Assembly: GCA_013398275.1 (NCBI GenBank)
Contig: VZSE01002505.1
Span: 124,001-188,000 of the forward strand
DNA length: 64,000 bases
Direction of reading: 5' to 3'
Origin: Promerops cafer
Taxonomy: Eukaryota > Chordata > Aves > Passeriformes > Nectariniidae
Part shown: piece after piece, positions 25,701-37,700 of the stretch
Layout of the letters: every line of letters starts with the position of its first letter
How positions within the stretch are numbered: the first letter of the stretch is position 1
Translations under genes and position numbers: made by a program
Notes under the pieces: model-generated
The model's database searches: none
Told to the model about the DNA's origin: nothing
Seen by the model: the letters and a program-made list of their open reading frames with translations, nothing else

Positions 25701-28700
25701 GACTGCTGCTCTTATCGTTGGCTGAGATTCTTGCAACACACAATCTACTGCAGTTTCTGGCTCAGAGATCCAGCTGTTTGTGTGGGGTCCAGCTGTTTCC
25801 CCTCCTCCCTCCTTTCCACATTGTTGGCTTTTGTTTTGGTTTTTTTTGTTTCTTTTCCACTTTATAACTAACTGAGAAGCTTGCTACATACTTTCAGGTT
25901 GGAAGGGTGATCCCTTAAAGATTTTTGCATCCTATCTTGAAAATTACAAGACTTCTTTGGTCTCCAGTAAATGTATTAACACAGCTTCATGTGGCTGTAA
26001 GGATGCCTTGTCTTCCTCCTTGAAGCAGCTGCTCTTTGAGACATGCTTGGAAGTCTGAATTTCCTCTTTTTTTTTTTTTTCTTTTTGTAATTTTTAAAAT
26101 GAGATAAGTGGTTTCTGCAGTCATTTCATAGATGTCATATCTCATATCTGGAAAAGCCTCCTGCTTGAGTGCAGTTTCACCTTATTTGCACTGTGCTGAC
26201 TAAATATTGAAGCTGCTGTCTTTCCTTCTTGCCCATATCATGTACTTTTGCAGCAGTGCTGCCCTGCTGGGCCTTTCCTTTTAGACAGCTGAATGTGGTA
26301 GGGCTGTTATCCCCAGCTACAAAGTGTAAGTCTTGATTTCCTGCCCAAGTGTTGAATGGGCAGCAAATGGGGAATGGCTGCAGCTCATCCAGAGAAGGGA
26401 AAGGAGGCTACTTTGGAAAGGATTCAGAGATGCAGGCTGAGAAGAGCTTTAGAAAGAGCAAAGTGAGGAAAGGAGTTACAGGATAAAATCTGAAAGCAGT
26501 GGAGAGGTGACGCAAGGGTCAGAAGCTCCTTGTTTTTAGCAGAGGCCAGGCTGAGAGCCAGAGGCAATGACTGGCCTGTGCTCCTCACCTGTCCTGGAAG
26601 CAGGGATGTCAGTCCTGCACCTGAGGGAGATAAGGTTTGTAAAATCTTTCCCCAGTGTGGGGAAGGGATTGGGTTGGGGTGTGCAGTTTTGGAATGTGAC
26701 TTCAAGCTTGAGAGGATCCCTCTGTATTCTGGGGAGAAATCAGGTGACAGAGAGACAGGACCTGATGGCTACAGGGAGTGCTGGGCACAGCTGGGAATGG
26801 CCTTGCACTCCAGTGCTCCTTGTGCTGCCTGCTGGTGGGCAGCTGAGAGCACCTGGGAGAGCTGGGAAGGATCAGAGATCCATGATTGTCTATTTTGCAA
26901 AGGTGCTCATGCGCCAAGGCAGAAAGCAGAGACCGGATGGGAGCTCCTTCCCCTCCCCACAGCTAGATTTCCATCAGATCATCTGACATGCAGACATCCA
27001 AGTGTGTGTTTCCCTCAGCTCTTGCAGGCATTACCTCTTCCACAAGAAGGATAAAATGAAGGAGAAAAGGTGGAGAGAACTGAAGCCATAAGATGAGAAA
27101 TATTTCTATTTTGTCATGAGCATTCCTTACAAGTCACCTCTTAGTTATTACAGATTCATTTGCATGTCTTGGTATTTTTTTAACCAGATGTTTTCTGTTT
27201 TATAAAAAGGTTTTCAAGCACTTCCCCTTTCTTATTTCTGGACATGTGACTGCAGCCTTGGGAATGTTCTATCGCCCAAGAGCTGTGGTGTGTGGTTAGT
27301 TGTGTTTCTGGGCCGTGCTTTGTGGTGAAACTCACGAGATACACACATTGCAAGCTGCATACTCAGTGTTGTAATCTCATGTTCAGTTTGTTTCAAATAA
27401 GCCAAACATATTTGCTGCTTTTGGCTTCATTGGGAAAGATTTGTACAGTCGTTTTTCACCTGTCTTCTAGCCTTCAAATTTATTAACAGATGACATTTTC
27501 TAATCCTCCTAAGAGGACGAAGCCTTGTGTGGCTTTTTGTGCATGTCAAAATGAGGTGATGCTTTCCTAGCCTGAGGAGGTGGGAATCTGATCCAGTGGT
27601 GATTCTTCTGGAGTGTTTTTATGACCATGTTCACTTCCTTGTTCTGCATTCTAGTACCAGAAACTGCAACAGTGAATACTGGGAATTAATACTTGGCCCT
27701 TCACAAATGATATCAAAACTGATATAAAGAGAATGAAAACTGCTTGTGTGGGGTTTTAATTGACCCATGATCTCCCAAAGTTGATTACAGTGGTTAGGAA
27801 GATTTTTAGTCACTTGCATCAGTCACTTGGTTAGAAAGACTTGCATCAGTTCTTCCCATTTCACTGTCTTCTTCCTTGATTGCTGCATGAAATAGTTTTC
27901 AGCTCACACAGCAGGTTGTTTCTTGAGTTGACCTTTACTATATTTCACTTAACACTGATTTAATTTTGAAAAACAAGAAACAAGGTAGTGGCTTACACTG
28001 GATAATGAACATGGTTTGCTGGTGGAAAGGAAGAAACAAATATTTGACTTAAATGTAAGTGATGTTCTAATGGAATGAAGAAAAGGAGATGATGATGACT
28101 GTGAGAGGGGATATGACTGCTTTCATGGCTGTGGCCCAGTAACATATACTCCCACGGAATTTTGTGCAATGTGAGTAGACTTTTGACATCTGCTCTGTTA
28201 ATATCACAAACCTTATTTGAATAGTGTGAACCAGAATAGCCTTGTCTGCTGTGCTCTGCTGGGCATGAAGGCTTCCTTGGCATTATTTTTCTCATTTTAA
28301 GAGACCCACTCGTATATGAGAAAAATATGTGAGAAATCTATGATGCTTCATTCCCCATGGAAGCAGGAAAACCTGGAAAAGGAAAACAAATGGACACTGA
28401 AACATGGGGAAAAGAAAGTGTCCTCTGAAAGAAGCTCCCAAACAGAATCATGTTAGAGCTCTGTTCTTTGTTACTATTTTTGATGTCTCTTGGCAAAATT
28501 CTGGCTGATAAGTTTGTTGATTTGAGATGGAAGCTGGTTTTGGTAGTGTGGAGCCACTGGGTCCCTACTGGTGTATGTAGTGTTAACAACTCCCTGGTAT
28601 TTTTGCACCTGTCCTTTGCATACTTTCCACCTGAAAGCAAGGTCCCGTCAGAACAGCAGCAAACGTTGCTTCACTTTCGCTTTTCAACACTGCCTTTTAG

Positions 28701-31700
28701 CCACAAGGGTAGGTTATATTTGAGACAGGAGACTTAATTTGTCAGTTATTTGCTGGGTTGACATGTCTCTGTGGAGGAGGGGAAGTGTCATTTGCTCTCA
28801 GAGGTTCCTCCTTTGAGCACCTACTGAGTGGTTGCTATTTGCTTTCACACTGGTGCAACTTATTTCTTTATATTTACCTCATACTTCCATATTCATACTG
28901 TGCAAAAGTCACTGTTGCTGTTGTGCAGATATATCAGATAAACCTTTTCTGGGAACTTTGGTTAGCTGTGTACGTGACTGAATTCAAGATAAGCCTTTTT
29001 TTTTTTTTTTTTTTCTTTTAATTTTAGAAATGGAATTGTAACATACACAGGTCATTTTTCAGTTAAGAGGAGTTAATGTAGTTTGAAATAATGAGTATTT
29101 TATGTACTTTAGTGAGATTATAGGATATTTGTGGTCATGTAAGGGACTTGTAGATGGGGGTTAACAGATTTAAATGGTTAAATCTGTTCTATGAGCCAAA
29201 ATAAGATAAAATGTGTACAAATAACACCAAAGGAGACAATGTGTTGACTTATTTTTAGTATATTATATGATAACATGTACTAGCCAAGAGTTTTGCCTTG
29301 CATAATTTCCAGACCATTAGTTTGATCCACATTTTATTTATATGGCTAGAGCAAAAATGGGAAACAATTAATTCAGGTATGCTCTCTGTGTGTATGTGTG
29401 TTCCATTGTCTGCAAGTGAGACCTGGTACTTTTAGATAATTAACCAAAGGAATTAGAGAGCTTGATGCCTTAAGTTGCCATGCCTCAAGCAGTGTAAGAG
29501 GTTGTGAATTTCTGGAACAATGCATTTAAAAGTTAGAGTTCATATTTTTTTTTTCTTTAAATTATTATTACTGTGTAGCATTTTGGCAGTTATATTATCT
29601 GCCTAATTAAGTCTGAGTTATTTTAGCTTTCCTTCCAGCTAAAGTCCAGAATCATAGTTCAGAACTGATGCTGCTCAAAGGGAATGAGCAGAATGTGTTT
29701 TGAACACGGGTAAAAAACCCAAGGTTTTATGAAGTTTGCTTTGAAACAGCTTTTCAGTGCTCCTGTTCTTGCACTCTCTGAAGGCTTATTTTGAGTTGGT
29801 TTTTTTTTCTATAAAACTTGTCTGGAGTAGGAAGTAAGCTGCTTCCTGCAGCTGAATACTGAGGATTTATGGTAGTCGATGCTTGAATGCCTTGAATTAT
29901 TTTTTTAACTTAAGGATTTTGGAGACTGAAAATCAGCAAAGCTTATTTTAAAGACTGTGAATTTGAATGCCACTTCTGCAGAGGCCTCTGTTAGACCCTA
30001 TCTTTGCTGGTCAGAACTGTATGAGGAGCTCAAACATACTGAAGTGTCTGACTCGGTGAAGCTGAAATGAAAAACAATGCTCTCTACAATTTCTGGAGGC
30101 ATATTCTGTGCCTGGCTGTGCTGTCTTCTCCTGAGAGAGACTTGAGGAGGATGTGGCAGCCACAACTTGGAGGTGTGTGCACTTCCCGTTCATTCAGTGG
30201 AGCAGGAGCTTTCCTCCTGCTGCTGCAGCAGCTTTGCAGCTTCTCCATTTTGCTGTAGCATTACCCACGTGCCCCTGGAGTAGAGGCTGTGACACCAAGA
30301 GTCACTGGGCTGAAACAGTGGGAAAAGCACATTCCTCTGCAGGGTGGATTTGGGAGTTTACTCTTCTGCTACACACTTGAGTTTCCTGACCATAGACATC
30401 AGGGAAAGGAAGGGATTTGGCTGTGCCTGTTGTAGGAGAGAAAAGCAGCAGCCACAATGTATTGAGGAGTCCTTGTGGTGAAATGTGTGCGGGACAAAAA
30501 CACTTCATCATTTCTTTGTACTCCCAAATCTCAGAATCCTATTAGACCAGCTAAAAGGTGACTCTGAGCTGTAGCAGGAAGGCCCTCACCAATTGTTTTG
30601 TTTGGAGAGTCACTAAAAGCATTTTGCATGTCCTCAAAGCTGTAGATGGGTTTGCTTTAAAATACTGCAAATGAGCAGTGAGGAGTTTAAAACCAACATA
30701 AAAAACAGACTAAAGAACCCCAGCCTTATTTGCTTCTTTTTCATTCTTATGTTTGTTTTGACTGGTGTTACTGGTGTTATTATCCTGCGCATGGTAATGC
30801 TTACAGAGTGATGAAAGATTAAAGGACAAGGAGAATTAATTTGGGAAACAAAAGCAGATGTGAAAGATTTGTTCTTTTATTTCTTTTGATACAACTGTCA
30901 GGGTTGTGTCCAGGGATGGAGTGCTTGACAGCTAGAGGGGGGGGTGAGGTGTAGATCGATACCTCGGTCATTTTTCATTTTACTTCTAGTCCAAACAGCC
31001 TTCTTTTCTTACTTTTTTGTAATTTGTTTGCTTTTTGCTTACAAAATACTTTCTGAAACTTCTTGCTTTCTCACGCTTCAGTCATCACAGTTTGGAAGCC
31101 TTTGCAGGGAAGGTCCCATGTGTTCTGTAGGAATCTGAACTATTAAATGAGGCTGTCAGGTTCAATTCTTTGTTTTACTGTGAAGGGAGTAGCTGAGGGA
31201 TGGGCTTGGCAGTCAAGAGTTCAGCTGAGACAGGAGCTTAAAACCTTTGTTAATTAAACCACCTACGTTTAGGGGCCTACGTGTGAGCGTAGGAAACTCG
31301 CTGTAATGGGAGTCTCTGGAGAAGCTTCGTTTACAGCTCTCAAACACTTGATTTCCAAGCCTGCTGCAAATGATGGATTTCTGTTTGTGTTTCTGCACAG
31401 ATTGAATATTTACTTAAAAAAATCACCGAAGCAATGGGAGCAGGCTGGCAGCAAGAGCAGTTTGACCATTACAAGATTGCTCTCAACACCAGCCGAGAGG
31501 GTCTTTCCGCGTGGGAGCTGATTGACCTCATCGGAAGTGGGCAGTTCAGTAAAGGCATGGACAGGCAGACAGTGTCCATGGCAATCAATGAAGTCTTTAA
31601 TGAGCTCATACTAGATGTACTCAAGCAGGTAAGAACCACAGAGAACTAATGTTTTAAAGTAGAATGTTTTATTGCTTCAATTAGAAAATGTTCAATTTGT

Positions 31701-34700
31701 GCTCAGTTTTCTTTACCCTATTGAATGATGAGCGGGAGGAAATTAGGTAAATTATCTATAAGGGTTTTTTTAATATGAGTTTATTTTTATAAAAGAAATT
31801 ATGCTGCTATTCAGATTGTTGTAATTGTAGCAGTATTATGAATGAGTTGCTTCTTGGGAGAGCTTGCTTTTAGGAAGTGAAAGAAGTGGACTCTGACTTG
31901 AAATATGGCCTTTTTTACACTAGTACCAGCTGCTTGTTAGTTCACAGAATAGCTGCATCATTCTCTGGTGACAGCTCTGGTGACAGCTCTTCAGTCTTTG
32001 AAATGCTTTTCTGTAGTTTCAGTTATGCTGTAGGAAATGCAGTTGTGCTGGGCACCACCTCTGTGTTCAAGCAAGGGGGTCTGGACCAGGGTATTGCTCC
32101 AGCTGAAAGGTTGCCTTCTCAAGTGCCCCACTTCAACAGGGCAAAAAGGTGTGGAAGAGCTCCAGAGGGCTGTCCCTTCTTGTTCGGCTTAGCAGGCTAC
32201 GTGACTGACAACATATTTACCTGCACTCAGGCTCCAGAAGTCTTGCTGGCCTTTGTATTCTTAGCAAACTCCTTTCTTCAGATTTCCAGTGACTGGATTA
32301 TCAGTTTAGGAATGCCTTTAAAAACTGCATTTCCTTTCATGGGAATTGGAAGTACCACAGAGACCTGAGGGCTCACAGCAGAGTTTACCTAGAGAGCTCT
32401 TGAAAATTGACTTTTACCTGACAAGAGAATTTTTTTCATCTTTGATTTCTTGGTGAGGAGAGAAACAAAGGCTTTCTTGGCAGACTTTCATAAGCTATTC
32501 TGAAGAAACCATCAGAAAGTCTTGGCACAGGAAATTCTTTCAGAATACCCACAGAACAATGCAGAAGTCTATTTTTGTTAACTGCTGGTCGCCTGTTGGA
32601 GGTGAGAGCTGGGGACACACTCATAAAGTCAGTTGAGGGCAAAATTAAGTCATTCTACTGTTTGACACCATGAAAATAAATTAACCAGTGTCAGTTCAGT
32701 CCTACTTGAAACCTGTGAGGAAATTGGATTTCTTTTCAGTTTTGATACTGCATTGTGTGTCTTCCCCCACACCGTTTTTTTTTTGTTTTGTTTTGTGTCT
32801 CCTTTCTTTCCTCTCCTGGTGCCTGAGTTTCTTTCTCAAGGATGTCTGAGTGCCTTTGAATGATTCCTTGACACTTAAAAATAGTTTGTGTCAAGATTTG
32901 ACCCTGTGCCTCCTGGGCAGTTTGGACAGTTACTGGCATGGTGGAGACATCCTGACACCTTGTTGATTCACAGAATTGTCCTGTTTATTGCAGTAATCAT
33001 ATAATTGCTTCAAGCTATTAATTAATGGCACAGGGTCTCATAACCAGGTGTCGTGCTAGCAATAGTTAAATTTGTGGTATTTAGTGTTCTGAAAGATGTG
33101 TTCTTTGTGTGATGGTTGATGTGAAAAAGTTCCTGCTTTTCAAGAGCTCTCAGTGGGTTCTTGGAAGGTGAGAAGCAGCTGATACTGAAACAGTAGGAAA
33201 AGTTTTTGCAGAATTTGGAGGGGAAAGTATTAGTCTGACTTGGCTTTGAAAGCAAATTTTGTAAGTTAGGAAGGGAAGAAAAGCCCTGGCTATGACTTAG
33301 ACTGTGCAAAGCATGAAAGATTGAAGCTGCAGGAGTCCTTCACATGGCCTTGCAACCACCCAGAGCTCAGACCCGAGCGTGGAGGCGGCAAACAAAAGTT
33401 ATTTCTCTGTGCATTCCTGGTTTGGAGCAAAGGAGTGGGATGGCACCTGGGAATAGGCACGGCCTTGGCTCTGGACACATTTAAGTGGCTAGAAAAGCTG
33501 AGCACAGATGGGCTGTGTGTGTAGGGGGTGGCTTAGGTTTTGGTTTGATTTGGTTTGTTTTTTAAACAAAAAAGCTTTTTCAACTGTTCTGAATGTTTTC
33601 TTTCCCTCAGACCTGTAGAGAAAGATATCTTTGGCTTAAATATGCCACAGCATATTTCTTTTTTTATATATATATATANACAGTTATAGATGAAATCCAT
33701 TACAGTAAAATGTTCTGCGGTCTTCTTTCCAACTTTTTCATCCTCTTAATCTGGAATACTCTGGATACAGAGTATGTTTTCTGTATGACTTGTTCATAGC
33801 TTATAGTGATGTTGGTGTTTCAGTTTCATCTGTGATTTGACTTGTCAGACAAAAGCGTGTAAGTATTTGGGGAATATGATTACAGAAATGGAAGGTACAG
33901 CTGAAATACGGGCTAACTTTGAAAGTATTTGGTGCTATGAGGTAACTTTTCTGTGTGCTCTATTGGGTTTTTACACCTTTACATAGCCAAAAGACCAGAT
34001 GGTTCAGCAGAGGACAGGCATTTCAGCTGATCTGTTGCTTTTAACAGGGCTACATGCTGAAAAAAGGTCACAAACGGAAAAATTGGATGGAACGATGGTT
34101 TGTGCTAAAACCCAATATTATTTCCTACTATGTAAGTGAAGATTTAAAGGACAAGAAGGGAGACATCATACTGGATGGCAACTGTTGTGTAGAGGTAAAA
34201 CCACTCTAAAAACTATGTATGTCTCTAAAGACCAGAATTAATCCTTTGTTTGTGTGTGGGATTTACTCCTGGTATCTTTTAACAGAGCTTTTTTTACTTC
34301 ATATGACACCAGTTCATAAACACCCTTTTAGTAAAGGCTCTTAGTGCTGATATTTGTATCTCTGTGACACATAGCTGCATAGATGCTGCTTGACTTTATA
34401 ACTTAGATTTCAGTGTTTGCAAAGCTGATCCTTATTGTTACCCATTCTAGGCCTTGCCTGACAAAGATGGAAAGAAATGCCTTTTTCTCATAAAATGTCT
34501 TGATAAAACCTTTGAGATCAGTGCCTCTGATAAAAAGAAGAAGCAGGAATGGATTCAAGGTGAGGTTTGAAAAATACTAGTTATGTGAAAGTTAAGGTTA
34601 GTGGAATTCTTACAGCAGTGTTTTGCTCAAATTTGAAATTCTTGGTCTTGTGATTTTTTGATATCTCTGTTTTGGGCACATGGATCTTTAAGGGGTGTGA

Positions 34701-37700
34701 GACTCAGGAACAGCTAAGGATCCACGTAAGAGAAATTGGTTTTTGTCATGTAGGTGCCTCAATTCAGGCAGCAAACATATTGGGTTTTTTTATATTGACC
34801 GTCCTTCTAGGGATGTGGAAGGCAAGCAACATTGGAAATCATTGCTTTTGGGGAGAAAGGGAAAGCTTGTTCATTTTGGCACTGTAAAATACTGGCTTTG
34901 GTTTTACAGTTTTGCTTGAAGTAGTATGGTTTGGTGGGCTGAGGATAAAGCTGGGAATTAGGGCTGGCTTTTCTATTCCCACAGTAAAGGTGTTCCTCTT
35001 GTGAGACCTTCCCTGATATGTGATGGGTACATCCATCTGCAGAGTGAGGTAGAAGCCCTTGCTATTATTGCCATTGAAGAATGTGCAGCAGTAAATATTT
35101 AGAGCTGTGGGCTTTCATTTGCACTTCCCTCTTTACCTGCAACATGTGTTTCATTGCACCAAAGTCAGGAGATTTTTTTTCATGGTTGTGGTATGTGAAT
35201 AAAATACCAAAATCATCTGCCACTCCTTAGCTTTGCTGTCTTAAATATTTTCTCACTGCATGTAAGTGAATGAGAGCTACTGTCTTACTGGGAGAAAGTT
35301 TTCCCTTGGAGTATCTGTAAGAATACAGGGTTTAAGGTTGGCTCTAGGGAAGATAGGTAACATCTTACTCCTTGGTTAGTCACTGAGTCTAGGTAGTAAG
35401 AAATCCTCAAGTGTTGGAGATTTTTCTTGTGGCTGGGCATAGAAGTGACTCATGCATCCAAAGCCTGTTACAAATCAATACTGGAACTGGCATAATGCAG
35501 TGGAATTGCCAGACCTTATCCTTGTGGCACGCAGCCAGTACTGAGAGCTGTGTCTTTCACTTCTGGTTTGTGTTGACAGCCAGCCTGATGAGAATTAGGA
35601 CAACTGACAGCAGTGCTTTCTGATTTAAAAATATATTCAAAAATCCCCAGCACAACAGCCAGCAAGTGACTCTGCAAGTCACTTCACAAAGTCTATGCAG
35701 AAAGCTCAGCATTGCCCTTCATGGTGTTCTCCTCCTGTCCCCTCCAGCCATCCAGACCACGGTGAGCCTGCTGCGGGCGGGGAGCCCTCCTCCCCACAAA
35801 GAGGCGCGGCAGAAGCGCAAGGAGCTGCGCCAGAAGCTGCTGGCTGAGCAGGAGGAGCTGGAGCGGCAGATGAAGGAGCTGCAGGCGGCCAACGAGAACA
35901 AGCAGAAGGAACTGGAGACCGTGCGGAAGGTGGGACTGGGAGCTGCCGAGCTTCCAGCCTAAAGCTCAATCCCTGTGGTTGAACTGGGCTTCTTGGAGTG
36001 GAACTGGGCATCTCTGTCCTGTTCAGGCACCTTGAGCAGGCTCCTCCGGAGGGGCTGCGCTTGTTTCAGGCCCCTGTACTGGGCAGGGGATTGTTAGGCT
36101 GGTGGAGAAGAACCTGCCAGCTCTGTGGATGGTGTCTGGGGACAGGAGAGACCAATATTTTCAGTTGCTTTTGGGTTTTTTGTTTTCCTTTTCTGTCAGA
36201 CACATCTGTCAAACCTGGGGCTTTCCATGAAGATTTTCTTCTATAGTTTACCCAAGTTTTGTTATGTTATTTGTATGTTCACGGGAACTGTTCTCTTCCC
36301 ACCGATGTAATTTCTATAATTGCTATCTTTAAAAACAAAAGATGTGGCTTTTCTTGCTGTGAGAACTTTTAGTGTGGAGTGTGCCTTGAAAACAGCTTAG
36401 AATCCAATATTCAAATTCAAACCCTCCCCACTTGCTGCCTTAGATTTTGGCTGCTGAGTCCCTGCTGCTAGAGCAGTCCAGGTCTTCCTTTGTTTACTCT
36501 ACATGTCTCCACTACCTCCCTACTTGCAAATTAATGCAAGTTTTTTGCATTCCCATGTAGGACAAACCTGCATCATTGCTTGAGTTTTTCGTAAATAAAA
36601 CCCACCAATTTTAGCCCTTAGAAGAAACTTCAGTGATCTTTGCAGCTATAAATATAGTGAGGGTATTAAAGGTTTTGAGTCTAGAAAGCAAATAAAATAC
36701 TAAAAAACCCCACATTTTTAAAAGTCTTGTCATTGTCACAATTTGTGGCAGGGAGAAATTTGTCTTTTTAAAAATTAATCTTGCACTGACAGTCCTGATG
36801 TAGGTATTATTCTGTTTGTCTTAAATGGAGTCTGACAGTGGAAAACCATTTTTAAATTTAATTTTGGCACCTGTAGTCTACCATGTGTTTAAGATTCAGA
36901 ATGCAAAAGAGACAATAAAGGATAGCCTATGTTACCTTCTACTGGTCAGTAATGTACCCATTAACAGAAATCATAAAGTTGGATTTCTGCATTGTTTACT
37001 TTATGGAAAAATATTTATGGGGGAAGACAACATGAGAGCAACCCTAAAGGAGCAGTAGGATGTTGACAGGCTCCAGGGAGTTTCATAAAAATCACAGTGG
37101 GTAAACTAAAGAGAGTTGTGGTCAGAAGCATCTTCTGAAGTGGGCTGGATTAAAATGAATTCTCAAGGAAGGTACCTTAGGCTCTGATATGAACTACAGC
37201 ACTTTGCCTAGGTGGAGCTAGGAAGGAGGTGCATTGTTGGAGGAACTGGAAGTGTTTGATTAGTTAGAAAAACGTTCTTCAAGGAAAAGGTTTTGTAAAT
37301 GCTTCAGGAAACTGGATTGTTCTGGGAAGCTTAGAGGTTGATTTGCTCCTGATGGCAGTGAGCCACCATTTTTGCAGCATCTGCCAAAGTGCACTCTGGG
37401 ACTGGTTTGTATTCTGGTAGCTCTTGCAATACAGTATTTCAAAAGAATAAATGCTTTTGTCTAAAATACATTTTTTTCATATTTTTTAATGGAATTTTGA
37501 CACGTGCACATTGAACAGACAGGAAGGTAAGTATTTCCTTGTGTGAGAGCATGCACAACACGTGTGCACCCTTTCTGTTTCAATTTGGGGTCTTGCATGG
37601 GCTTTGGAGACTGTGCTGTCCAACACCTGCTGGAATGGTGTGTTCCTGTTGACTCCTCCCTCCAGCACTTGTGGCTTTTCTCTGAAGTGCAGAGTTCCCA

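Noticed and set aside
25356..25871. 171-codon open frame in SWAP70 intron 3
   Set aside because: Composition is low in charged residues and no domain is recognisable; it lies inside an intron with no flanking gene signals.
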